Origin: Lytechinus variegatus | Taxonomy: Eukaryota; Echinodermata; Echinoidea; Temnopleuroida; Toxopneustidae | NCBI RefSeq assembly: GCF_018143015.1 | Contig: NC_054741.1 | Location: 9,822,683-9,886,682 of the forward strand | Direction: 5' to 3' | DNA length: 64,000 bases | Shown here: positions 34,601 through 45,387 of the stretch, one piece after another | Layout of the letters: each line of letters starts with the position of its first letter | Numbering within the stretch: position 1 is the stretch's first letter | Notes under the pieces: model-generated | The model's input: only the letters and a program-made list of their open reading frames with translations | Databases searched by the model: none | What the model was told of the DNA's origin: nothing | Translations under genes and position numbers: made by a program

Positions 34601-37600
34601 TAGGTGCTCAATGAAAATGATCTTCAAAACTCTTACCTGACCGAGGGGTGTTGATCCATGTTTAGGAGGGGGGGTATACATTTAATGGTTTTATATGGTT
34701 CATGGTTCGAAAAATATATTTATATCTACATTAATTACATATTACGATTTTTTTTCAAGTTGTCAAAATTATTTGGGGAAGGGGAAATAGACGTTTTCAC
34801 CCTGATATTATCGTTGGGGCAATTGCACAATGAGCCAAAAAATTTGAGGGATGCGAGCGAAGCGACCGAGAAAAAAATGTGAACATTTTTATTACAAAAA
34901 TCCAATTTCGTAATGAATTTAGACATTTTTGGGCAAGCGCCCCAAGCCCCCCCCCCATCTGTACGCCACTTGTTGGGGGGGGGGGGGTCATTCGTCTCCT
35001 GCCTCAGATCGGTGCCTCAGCCCCAATCATAACCCAAACCGTTATCGATTTCCATTATATTCCCATGAATAAGGTCCTCGACACTAACGGTAATAATGAA
35101 GATAAAGATAATAATGTAAAAGTAATCCTACATAGATACAAATTACAATAATCCTAACAACGATAATAAAAGTCATAATGATTGGTAAAATTTCCTCTTG
35201 ATATTTTTTTTCATGACAGCCAGTAACTTTATGCATCAACCGGACCGATTATATGCTAGACTGTTGTAAGGAGGACGATGAAGAGTCTTTCCTGGACCTA
35301 TCCATGGTTGAGATTAACACTATAGCAGCAGGGTGTCCAGCTCTTAGTACAAGATTAGTAGATGTACATAGGTAAATATGGATATTGAATAGAATTGAAT
35401 GGAATGAAATGGGATGAAATGAAATAAGTTGAAATGAAATGAGATGACATGAAATGGAATGAAATAAAATGTAATGGAATGGAATAGAATGAAATGAATG
35501 GAATGGAAAGAAATAAAAGGAAGTGAAAGGAACTGAACTGAATTGAACTGAAATGAATGTAAGTAATGTAATGAAATGGAGTCACGTGGAATGTCATGGA
35601 GAGAAATGAAGTGAAATGACATGAAAGGAAATAGAACTTAATGAAATGACATGGAATGGATTAGAATGAAATGGAATGAAATGGAATTAAATTTCAGGGA
35701 ATGACATTTTAAGTAAGTGAGTGAAATGAAATGAAGTGAAATGGCATGGATTGAAAAGAAATGTGATGGAAGCCCAAAAGGCCATCGTCATTTCCGGGAG
35801 CACGTTCCGTTAAAAGAAATATAAGCAAAAACAGTTAAGTGTTCATCCCCTCTCGAGAAGCACATCCCGTAAAAATACTCAAATTCTGGCAACAACAAAG
35901 GAAAAAAAGTATGTCAGCACGGGGTGCTCAGCCCCACCCCACTCCTTCGCTGGTGACTACAAAGAATATCTGCTACCACTAATACTACAGAGATGTGTGA
36001 TAAATGTTGTCATATCTCAACATGGTATACCTTTAAAGTCCGCTCCTGCTGCCTTGTCGGAACAAGAGAATCATATATGATCGCACGAAGATGCCAAGCA
36101 TATTTCCCAATTTTCTATAGAATGCCTCAATATCTCTTACTATACACCACTGGGGGTATTTATGGCGTCCACCCACCTCCTGCCCCGTGTTGGAATGTCC
36201 AAATCGACCTTTACTTTTCGTATATATCAAAGATGATGGGCTATATACTTATTCTTATTATTTGATACTTTCTATTACAACTATATGAATATGTAAGTTT
36301 TCTTTGTGTTTTTCCCTATGCTGAATTTTCTATATTTATTGACAAGTCAACAACAGTAAAAAAAAATGTTCTACATAATCCAGTTATTATCATTTGTGAC
36401 GATTGGAGGAGAAAGACTTTGATAACTGAATAAAGCATAATGAGGACATGTATAAACCCATTAATGTTTAAAAAATGAAGGGGCCAGCTATTACAAACAA
36501 AATATTTGATTGAACGGTAGCTAATGATATAAACGATAAATGAATTATATGTTATCGTATAGTCTTTAAAACTTTACGGGTTTTATTTCTACAGGAATTT
36601 GATCAGATCTGGATTGCGACACTCTGTTTTTTTAAAACTTTTTTCTTCCCTTTTCTTTTTGAATTGATCACGTAAGGCCATTTCATTATAATAATAATAA
36701 TAATTGTAAATTTATATTGCGCAATTTCTATTTGGATATACTCAACTGCGCATTACAATACATAACAGATAAGCAGAAAAACAATTATTAACAGGATACG
36801 CAAAAATTTTAAAAGTAAAATTAAGTTCGCTAAATTAATCGAAGAAAAATAAGTAAAGATTAATTATTTCTACAAAATACATAACCAAAAACATGAAAAG
36901 TGACTTCTTTATGAAAAAAACTCTCTTGAAAGAGGTGGGATTTCAGTTTGGTTTTAAATAAGTTGACAGAGGATGCATTTCTTATTGAGGAAGGGAGACT
37001 ATTCCAGAGTTTGGGTGCAGCACTGATAAAGGCACGGTCACCTAGTGTGATCTTTGTTTTACATGGTGGGAGACTGAGGAGCATTGTGTCATTATCACCA
37101 TAATCGATTCCATATGAATTTATGTAAATGTATGCATTGGAAAGATATGGGTCCTAAGACTGAAGGGGAGGAGGTTATTGTAAAAATGACAAAGGTAGCA
37201 TCATGGAGCTTAGCATCAAAATTAAGGCACCAAGCAAAACAACATCCCTGCTGCAGACATTACGAAATGTAGCCATCTGTTGAAATCTATCATCTTTTAT
37301 GGGTCACCATGTCTCAACGCGACAGATGATATGAGTATAATCAAATCATGAATGAACTAACTGCCCCAGTGGGAGAACTAGGATTCTTTTTGTAAGCAGA
37401 GGATAGGAGTTGATGTTGGCACCAAATGTAGAAGAGAGATAACCACATTCCGCCTCTATTTGCCCCCGATAAATAATATATCTATATCAAATATAAATGA
37501 ATAGATAAATAAATTACTTGGATTCGAAATTACTATATTTTTTAACCCTAAACCGCCGAGGGGGGGGGGGGGGGTGGTTGTTGAATCAACCCCCTTCGAG

Positions 37601-40319
37601 ATTTTCCGTAACCAATCCGCTGCGCGAAATTTTTCGACTGTGTCACTCGCTGACTTTTTACTTTGAAGTGTTGCGCATCTTTTGGGACCAAATTTATGAT
37701 GCCCGTGTATATGGTTGCAAAATTACGCACCGTTATGTGCACGTCAGACCAAAATGGCTCTAAAACGTGATTTTCTGAACAAAGTCAATGTAAATTGATT
37801 TTTCTCATGTTGTTCATAATTATTCATACTTTCATTAGCTGAAATGAATTGATTTTTGCTCAATATGCTTCAAAAAGGTTGTGCTATATAATTGTCGAAA
37901 AAAGCAAAGAAAAACAAAATGTCGAAAAGCAAAGAAATACATAAGAAATTCATAAAATAATAATAAAATACCTTAGAAATTCATTATTTTAAACCCGATT
38001 TTTTTTCATTTATAATTGTTAGAAATGGTACAAAAAATATTCAAACCCCAAATTAGCATTTTAGGGGGAAATTAGAGCAAAAAGTATGATTTATGCGTAA
38101 CTTTGCATAATTAATTCATACAAAAGAATCTATTTATTTCGGAAAGTCTGATAATTATTTCTTTCTATGATTTATCATCATCATCATCATCAGTATTAGT
38201 AATCATAACAGTAGTATCATTATTCTTCTTTAAATTATCTTTACCATTGTTGTCATTGTCGTTGCTGTTAATGTGCTATTTTTCTTGTAATTATTTCTTT
38301 AATTGAAGGTTTAGTTTAGAGCAGCTTGGTATGAGTAGAGAGAAGGTATTAGATCGTGTACCGGGTAACTACGGAATGGAAGGTGTAGCTGATGGGATGG
38401 TGACCACGTGGCGATTATACGGAGAAACAAAGTAAGTTAACAACATTCTTCTCTACTTAGCTGGAAAATATCCACTCTCCTCGCCAAAAAAATGTAATAA
38501 AGAAACGGGATCAGATGCGAGACAAGTTTAATCTGGCCTCATTTTTATAAGTTATAAATACAATGGTAACATTAAACATATTTCAAGCAATTAAAACGAA
38601 TGTTTCCATGGAAGCAAACATCGAAGGCAAGAGTTCAGTTATTTAGATTTCATGTTGGTATTTCGATTGTGCATCACGTTATCAAACCATCCTTATATAC
38701 CTTAATGCTAGATCGTAGACTTGACAAACCAGAATTTGGTGATAGGAATCGAATTGCCATTTTGAAGCCAATGACGTTTCTCAAATTAATGAACTTTTTT
38801 ATCATTAGCATCACCGTCATCAACATCATTACCATTTTTTAATGGTATTATTTCTCTGCGATCTTCCTTCTTTCCTGTTCGCCAATTTCATGAATAGAGC
38901 CGTTATAGTATTTGTTGTACGACCGGAAGAGAGCAACAAATTTGATCAGAGATGGATGGAGTATGGTATCAATGACCTGGATGATCGGGTGAAGGTCATT
39001 AGAAGGACACTACCAGAGATAGGCGAACGAGCCGAACTACGGGGAGACGAAAGAAGATTATTCATGTGAGTTTGTCCTTATTCATCCGCCCCCCCCCCCC
39101 ATGACAAAGTCACAGAGACGAACCAGACACTAGACCACCAATGACATACAATCGGTTTGATAAAAGACTTTACTGTACACAATGTATAAACCTTGAACTG
39201 TTGAACAAAGGGGATCTGAAAAGCACCCTACTAAATTCCTTAAAGACTTGGTCCCAACCCACTTTGCGTGTTTTTAGTCCGTATGTGGTTTTTTTTTTGG
39301 GGGGGGGGGGGCCACGGCCGCCACATTTTTCTGAAAAAAAGGGGAGGAGAGAGTGGCAAGAGTAGGGAGAGAGAATACATCAACGCACGTCACTCCCACG
39401 GCCGTGAGCGGTTGCGTTCTGTGCTTATAACCACAATTACGATCTCCATTCGATTACCTCGTTATCGTTCGGAGGCTGTACTTAGACCTGCTGTAGACGC
39501 ACGGTGTCCTTGCTCACTCGAAAGTTGGAAGTGCTTGCAGGTGCGATAAACGTTGGCAGTAGAGGGCACGAACACCACCTGTACTGGGAATGAATCCATA
39601 ACTAGCGAACATTCCTCATGTAGTAAAGGGACTACGTCGTGTCTGATTGCGGAGAAATCCTTACGAAGGCGGTATACTCACTAGTTCTACGGATCCCCCA
39701 AAAATTGTCCACGTTTTTGCAAGTAGACAAGCACGCACTTGCATGTTTGACCCGGTTGGGACCAGGGCTTTAAAAGTGGAGCGAAAAAAATACATACGTC
39801 GATTGGTTCTATTTCATGCAAACTTCTGAGGTTGTTTAATTCATATTTATCAACAAATATGTATCTTATTTTGCTCACTCGAGTGAATGATAACTCTGTT
39901 CGTGTGCCAGAAAGTGGAAACAAAATCAATATATATCCACATCGCAGATGATTAAAGGCGACAATTAACACGTAATTTATTATGGAGTTTGGGAAGTTTA
40001 CTTTTAATGGGCTCTCAAAGAAGTTAATTGTCTTCATTTTTTTTTTTTTTTTAGTTCTCTGCGTTCGGATGTTCGCGCGTCGGTGTCGTCTATACTATCT
40101 TATGCTTCTTTTTCTTTGCAGAGATGGTATGGAAGTTGCGATACTCTATTTTCGAACAGGATATTCACCGATAGACTATCCGACAGAACTGGTATGATTT
40201 GTTTATTTTTTTCTGGTTGGTGATGATTATTTTTCAAAGTGATGATTTCCTCCTCATCAACATTTTCATCCTTATGACCAGCACCAGCATTATCTCCATT
40301 TGGTGGTTCCATGATGATG

Positions 40320-40350
<31 letters not shown>

Positions 40351-43300
40351 GATGATAATTATGGCGCTGATGATGATGTGTTGATGGTAATGGTGATGAT
40401 GATGTTGATAGTGATGGTGGTGATGATGATGATGCTGCTAATGATGGTGATGATGATGGTGATGATGGTGGTGGTGATAGTGATAATGATGGTCATACGG
40501 ATGGTCGTGGTGGTATTTATAGTTAATATGATGTTATGGTGGTAAGGATAGAATGTGTCGGTAGGTAAAAATGAATGGTGTCATTTACACAGATTGATGC
40601 ACTAGTTCTATTCAACATTCCTTCAAAACATGTAAGTTTTAATCGAAGATATTTCATTAAAAAAAGCCGTTATTACCTTTTCATAATCTAAAGTAGATGT
40701 GAACAAAACTTTAATGTGTGTGTCTGTCATGGTTTCCCGGGGCCGTTTCATAAGGATGTTCGTAAGAGACTTTAAAAACGATTGGTGATCCTTTCTTGTG
40801 GCAAAATATATTCACCATTAAATGTTCATTGGTCATTATTTATCCTTTAAGTGCGCTTCACCGGTCGTTCTTAAAGTCGCTTTTAACATACGAACAGAGT
40901 TATGAGTCACCCACCTAGGGCTTCTTTATTATTTAATTGAATTCATTATTGGAAGAAGGATATCTTTAAAATATGAAATTTGTGATTTGTTTCAAATTTC
41001 TGTTCTAGGAGTGGAATGCCAGGTTACTTGGTGAAAAGTCGAGGGCAGCCGTGTGTCCCTCTGTGGCTATGCAGTTGGCTGGGACCAAAAAGATTCAACA
41101 AGTTCTTTACGACCCTGGATCTATCGAACTCTTCGTCAAAGGAAAACAGAGAGTCGATGATGTGCGAAGCATATTTACAGGACACTATACTCTAGATCTT
41201 GTAAGTAACCAGGAGATGTATTATCATCTTGATGGTGATGATGGTGATGATGATAATAATAATATAGGGTATTTATATTGCGCACATATCCACCTTGTTA
41301 GGTGCTCAAGGCGCTCCTATATTACCCGGCTAAGCTAGGCGTTCATAGCGCACACAGCTTTTTAAGGAATGATGATGATGATGATGATGGTTAATAATTA
41401 TGATAATAGTGTTGATGAATTTAGATAATGGTGAATATGATGGTGATGATGACTGTGTATGGTGAAGACAATGGCGGAAGAGCTGATGATGATGAAGAAG
41501 ATGAAGATTAAAATGAATATTAAAGCGATGATGATGATGCTGATGCTAATGAAGATGACAATGATAATTCACAGCGATGATATTTCCAGTGGTTACTATC
41601 CTGAGGAACTCTGGATTGAATTTGAATCCTTACGATTTATTTTCAAACCCTCATTCCGATTTAATGATTAATTCTCAATGCCATTTGGTTTTGTCACTAT
41701 GACCATCGTCAAAATAGATTCATTCAAAATCCACGAAATAAATAGAATTGAACATTGGATGTTATTTGAAAGTTATTCACTTAAGTTATTTCTTTGAATA
41801 AATTAAAAAATCAATACCTTGAAGTTGAAAAAAATGAAGCAGAAATAGTCTGAAAAAAATCACTATCACCGCTGAGAAACCACTCCAAAATATATAAACA
41901 TCCATTACGAATTCGGTCCATGATATGTAATCACCGGCGGCATTTCTAGAGACTTGATATATTTTTTTTTTCAAGACGGAATGCAAAATCTATTTTCTGT
42001 TTTTTAGATAAACAATTCAATCTTTTGTTCTATTCACAGACACCTGCTGGTGATGAAGCAGCTGAGAGAGCGATTGCAAACCCGATGAAATACGTCATGA
42101 AACCACAGAGAGAAGGAGGAGGTAATAACATTGTCATTTAGGCAAAACCCATTCCGTTGTGACTTTAGCATGAGAATATAGAAGGCAGTACATCTTCTGG
42201 AACCTGTGGGTATAGTTTAAATTCATAATTTGAAGAAGAATATTCGTTCTGGTGTCTTAAGTTTGACATGAAATACGTTCTTGATTATAATTTTGGGTCA
42301 GAGATTAGTATCGGACGCCAAAAATCTGACAAGCGATATTGAATGGCTCGCTTTGGTAGTCCGATTTCCCTTTTCATCTCGACATCGAAGTCGAGAGGGC
42401 TTATCCAGGACCATTGATAAGACTTAATGTTTGCAAGAATTGTTGATAATTGCTCCTTCCTGAGAAAATCTAGCTACTTTGGTTAGTCTTAAAAGGTGTC
42501 AAAGCCTCGTAAATGGTTCTTTAGAGAGGGGCGTAGAGGGGAATAGAGATAGGCCAAGAATCATCGGGGAAGAGAATGTCGAGAACGGGAGTGGAGGTTG
42601 AGTGGAGAGACGTTGTAATCAATTAGAAAAACAGAATTATGATAGATAGTTCCATCTGTTAAGTAGGCATCTGTTGATTTCCTCCAAATGCTTGGCTTTT
42701 TATGAAGGAACAGATAAAAGAATGTTCACCGACCAACAATTTCCTGCGCTATTTATTTGGTGCAGGTAATAATTTGTTCGGGGAAAAGATGAAGGAAGCG
42801 CTGGAGAAGCTTCGTGGATCCCCGGAGAGGGCGGCATACATGCTAATGGACAGGTTCAACTCTCCGGTCAATCATAACTATTGCATGAAGTGCGGAAGCT
42901 CGGATCTAGAACTCATGACTGTGGCCAGCGAGTTTGGTCCTTTCGGAACTTTAGTAAGGTAGGAAAACAAGTTATGGGAATTGAAATGGTTCAAGGGCCT
43001 GTTGCAAAATTCAAGTTTTGTTTGGTTGCAACTGCTTATGCAATGGGCACCTGTTAAGATAGTTTTCTGATTTTCATGTAATACCAAAAAGGAAAGAGGG
43101 GTTGGGGGGTTGAAAGAGAGTATATGATAAAACACTGTTTGCCCCCCCCCCCCCCGTATTGATTGACAGTACACAAAATGAACTGATATCTTTCTGGTTA
43201 CTTGTCCAATTTACCATACTCGCAATTGATCGTAATCCACATTTTCTTACAGTTACAACAATGAAGTGGTGTTCAACAAGACAACCGGATACCTGTACCG

Positions 43301-43427
43301 TACTAAAGACATTAAACTCGATGAGGGAGGGTTGATGGTCGGGACAGGGTTCCTAGACACACCCTATCTATCATCTGCAGAGGTCATCTGTCCTTCAGCA
43401 ACCCAGAATGGATTTGGTGAACATTAA
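31412..43427 (+). CDS. GSS: glutathione synthetase (eukaryotic GSS), 10 coding exons
   Basis: Catalyses the ATP-dependent joining of gamma-glutamylcysteine and glycine to glutathione in the cytosol. I joined exons 31412-31677, 33333-33408, 35220-35371, 38309-38431, 38898-39065, 40122-40191, 41009-41200, 42040-42121, 42766-42958 and 43253-43427. They total 1,497 nt and keep one frame, giving 498 residues (human enzyme 474). Family landmarks: INRTDYM (120-126); the metal-binding pair in EINTI (E145, N147); QLAGTKKIQQ; the nucleotide-binding KPQREGGGNNLFGE (370-383) with the glycine-rich loop; and the C-terminal LYRTK. These match human GSS residues E144/N146, K364, E368 and the 366-374 loop. 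Human GSS is a homodimer of eukaryotic-type ATP-grasp subunits. All introns are GT-AG except intron 2, which has a GC donor. The start ATG opens the conserved N-terminus. Introns carry MITEs, a LINE remnant and microsatellites. The first AATAAA after the stop is at 44151. Confidence 0.95.
33333..33408 (+). CDS. GSS: GSS exon 2
   Basis: Acceptor ATTGGCAG; encodes VVPVDEFTRRLYEMHLQVKK then EGCFK, aligned with human [20 protein letters not shown]. It ends TTCAAG followed by GCATGT, a GC donor. The only nearby GT would break the frame into exon 3. Confidence 0.88.
33859..34088. mobile_element. MITE, family E (GGCGGCGGAAGC ends)
   Basis: Lies in GSS intron 2. Inverted ends GGCGGCGGAAGC and GCTTCCGCCGCC; the interior repeats CCCCCCCTAAATTTG and T-runs. 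CTCCGAAGATGCCTAA is duplicated just upstream (about 33823-33852). Confidence 0.65.
34830..34985. mobile_element. fragment of G/C-ended element
   Basis: In GSS intron 2. GGGATGCGAGCGAAGCGACC, T-rich sequence and CCCCCCCCCATCTGTACGCC resemble the right half of the element at 5513-6766. A related fragment follows the duplicate GSS exon at about 51375-51575. Confidence 0.5.
35220..35371 (+). CDS. GSS: GSS exon 3
   Basis: Acceptor TTTTCATGACAG; encodes PVTLCINRTDYM ... MVEINTIAAG ... VDVH, with the substrate-side INRTDYM and the magnesium ligands E145 and N147. Donor AG|GTAAAT. Confidence 0.93.
35376..35770. repeat. GAAAT/GGAAT pentanucleotide microsatellite
   Basis: In GSS intron 3. About 390 bp of imperfect TGAAA/TGGAA units. 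The phenylalanine/serine-rich minus-strand ORFs across it are artefacts of the repeat. Confidence 0.9.
36680..37084 (-). mobile_element. CR1/L2-like LINE, 3' end with reverse-transcriptase ORF tail
   Basis: In GSS intron 3, opposite strand. 36860-37084 on the minus strand encodes LGDRAFISAAPKLWNSLPSS and IRNASSVNLFKTKLKSHLFQ. This is the typical C-terminus of a CR1/L2-type non-LTR polyprotein. Downstream on that strand follow an AT-rich 3' UTR and a tail of TTA units (about 36690-36710). The catalytic RT and endonuclease parts are absent: a 5'-truncated insertion, as is usual for LINEs. Confidence 0.75.
37550..38150. repeat. dispersed repeat with G-run and CGCTGCGCGAAATTTTT
   Basis: In GSS intron 3. 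CCCTAAACCGCCGAGGGGGG and ACTTTTTACTTTGAAGTGTT followed by AT-rich sequence look like a dispersed echinoderm repeat. No ORF or defined ends. Confidence 0.35.
38309..38431 (+). CDS. GSS: GSS exon 4
   Basis: Acceptor TTTAATTGAAG; encodes FSLEQLGMSREKVLDRVPGN to WRLYGETK. It covers the region aligned with human [20 protein letters not shown] through AKAWELYG. Donor AA|GTAAGT. Confidence 0.9.
38898..39065 (+). CDS. GSS: GSS exon 5
   Basis: Acceptor TTCATGAATAG; encodes AVIVFVVRPEESNKFDQRWM ... VKVIRRTLPEI ... DERRLF, matching human [20 protein letters not shown] and HVIRRTFEDI. Donor AT|GTGAGT. Confidence 0.93.
40122..40191 (+). CDS. GSS: GSS exon 6
   Basis: Acceptor TTTTTCTTTGCAG; encodes DGMEVAILYFRTGYSPIDYP TEL, matching human DGQEIAVVYFRDGYMP. 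Donor CTG|GTATGA. Confidence 0.93.
40316..40500. repeat. GAT trinucleotide microsatellite
   Basis: Imperfect GAT/GGT repeat in GSS intron 6; the methionine-rich open frame across it is not a gene. Confidence 0.9.
40735..40915. mobile_element. MITE, family F, copy 2 (foldback)
   Basis: In GSS intron 6. GGCCGTTTCATAAGGATGTT and GACTTTAAAAACGATTGGTG are mirrored by CACCGGTCGTTCTTAAAGTC and CGAACAGAGTTATGAGTC. It is the same family as 20960-21142 but more diverged. Confidence 0.7.
41009..41200 (+). CDS. GSS: GSS exon 7
   Basis: Acceptor TTCTGTTCTAG; encodes EWNARLLGEKSRAAVCPSVA and MQLAGTKKIQQVLYDPGSIE, through FTGHYTLDL. 64 whole codons. Matches human [20 protein letters not shown]. Donor CTT|GTAAGT. 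Confidence 0.94.
41258..41345. repeat. dispersed repeat fragment (TATTGCGCACATATCC)
   Basis: In GSS intron 7. The phrase TTATATTGCGCACATATCCA followed by TTAGGTGCTCAAGGCGCTCC resembles the 3' end of a LINE or SINE, flanked by GAT microsatellite. Confidence 0.45.
42040..42121 (+). CDS. GSS: GSS exon 8 (glycine-rich loop, first half)
   Basis: Acceptor TTCTATTCACAG; encodes TPAGDEAAERAIANPMKYVM then KPQREGG, with ATP-binding K370 and metal ligand E374. It ends inside the loop. Donor G|GTAATA. Confidence 0.93.
42766..42958 (+). CDS. GSS: GSS exon 9 (glycine-rich loop, second half)
   Basis: Acceptor TATTTGGTGCAG; encodes (G)NNLFGEKMKEALEKLRGSPE ... AAYMLMDRF ... ASEFGPFGTLV, matching human [20 protein letters not shown] and ISELGIFGVYV. 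Donor AAG|GTAGGA. Confidence 0.94.
43253..43427 (+). CDS. GSS: GSS exon 10 (stop codon)
   Basis: Acceptor ATTTTCTTACAG; encodes YNNEVVFNKTTGYLYRTKDI ... DEGGLMVGTGFLDTPYL and a short extended tail ending QNGFGEH before TAA. The tail beyond DTPYL is longer than in human GSS. Confidence 0.92.
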
Positions 43428-43644
43428 ACTCACAAACTTCAACCTTGAAGATTAAATTCTTGGAGGGTACAACTCCCACTCGTCTACTATAGTAATCTAC
43501 TAATTTTCCAAATTAATATTAAGTATTTAGCTGTCCTTATAGAGAGATGTTGAGTCCGGCTCTTAGATTATCGTATGATTTCACAGGCTTCTTCCTCCCT
43601 TCCAGGTATCTTGCCATCTAAGTTTTCTCGAGAAGAAATTCCCA

Positions 43645-43675
<31 letters not shown>

Positions 43676-45187
43676 CAGTATATATGTATAAAATTAAACA
43701 GAATATATATTGTATATTTTTATTTGTCAGTTGTTGCGCCACCGGAGCGATTTGGCATAGCTTGAACGCAGCTTGTTGGGACAATGAAAGGACTCTGCAC
43801 TAATCGTAAGGTGTTCATACGATTAGTGCAGACCTTCCTTGGGGCATGAAGAGATTGTAATTCTACAGCACCGAGCTCCATTTATAGATCTTGGCACAAA
43901 AACGTATGGTATCGTGTAATCTATTCGCAGAGGCTGAGAGAATCGACATTATGTACGATGTATTTACGATCTCCACGCAGCCTTTGTAGGCTATGCCCGC
44001 ATGCAAGACATCTTTTGATGCTCATAATACGATGTAGACCATCGTCATGTACAATACCATTCTCCGATATGCATTTCAGGAAAATAGATAGACTTATATT
44101 TAGAATAATTCAGAGAAAAAAATCATTGCATCGTATGTCAGGGCTATTATAATAAAAAAAACGTTGTGGTGCTACAAACACAGTAAATGCCTTCAGCGCG
44201 TATTAAGTCGTCTTTTTTTTCAAATCTCCCCTGAAAAAAAATAGAGAGCTTACACTGGAACTGCATTGTCCCTTACGGAATATCCCTAATTCTGACGCCG
44301 CCGCGGCGAAGATGTAGGAAAAATAATTTAGTTCTCAGGCTGAAGAAAATGATTGCATAATTTTGTATAGATCGGTTTGGTTTTGAAAGAAGACGACAAC
44401 ATTATACATGTAAATTTATAGGAAAATAAAACGTGTTACAGAAGAATATTACGGCCATCGATTATTGCCATCTATATACGCAAACAAGAAAAAAAAGTAT
44501 ATATATACCCCTATACTCGTCATATTTTAATACTAAATTAATGTTATACACCTCTTTTTGAAATTTAATACTAATATCTAACAGCATACTCACCAGTGCA
44601 ATAATATAAGTGAGTTTTAAGAACATTATATTGTCGGCGCGCGGTTGTTATATTTTATTCAAAAATACGTTTTATATGATAAGAATTTCAATTATTTTAA
44701 TCATGGTAACTTTGATCTATCTCAGGCTATGAATATTATGTCGTGTAACGAATAGTAAAAAAGAGGCAATTAGGCAGATAGATATGAATGAGTATATATT
44801 TTTTCTTTACTTCAAGTTAATTAGTCTGAAGCGTAAAATTATGTTGGAAGACGAATAACATTTGTGAGAAATAAGTACAGCTTTATGTCCAGAAAGTAAG
44901 CCTCTAAATTTTGTGAAATATCCGAATTCTTTGTTTTTTTTTATTTTTCATAATATAGATTATGATTGATGAGAGAGAAAAAATTCAATGTACAACTTTT
45001 CGTGTTGTAAATGTTATCACATTGTTATTTCTTCGAAGTTACGTGTTTCTTATATGCTTTTTGTAACTGCAGAGTAAGTTTACATGATATGCTATTGTTA
45101 ATCTACATTTAATGTTTAAGACTGTTATTTTCGATTAAAACATGAATCTGTTATACGTTAAGTAGAAATATCAAATAGAAGGCACTT
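43428..45187. other. GSS 3' flank, probable 3' UTR and intergenic
   Basis: Holds an (AT)n run at about 43645-43685, a 15-bp hairpin (43794-43832) and AATAAA at 44151 that could serve GSS polyadenylation. Further downstream the sequence is AT-rich without features. Confidence 0.4.
43794..43832. repeat. perfect 15-bp inverted repeat (hairpin)
   Basis: TCTGCACTAATCGTA (43794-43808) is mirrored exactly by TACGATTAGTGCAGA (43818-43832) with a 9-nt loop. It lies 367 nt past the GSS stop, possibly within the 3' UTR. Confidence 0.85.
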
Positions 45188-45387
45188 AGGTCCGTATTCT
45201 GATCTTATAGGGTTAATTTAAAATCTGGTCGCAAACATGAAATATTAAATTTGACAGCAAATTTTGGCGGTCACTTCGGGGGTGATGAAAAGAATAGATT
45301 TATTCTCAATTAAAGCTCTGAAAAAAAATAGATATAACAAGTGCTATACCATGGTCTTAGTTAATCTGGACTTCAGAATACGGGCCT
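45188..45387. mobile_element. MITE, family C, copy 2
   Basis: Ends AGGTCCGTATTCTGATC and CTTCAGAATACGGGCCT are inverted and match the ends of the copy at 7776-8072. About 200 bp, non-coding. Confidence 0.65.

Noticed and set aside
35344-35622. Minus-strand FHSIPF-rich open frames
   Set aside because: They are translations of a GAAAT pentanucleotide microsatellite inside a GSS intron.
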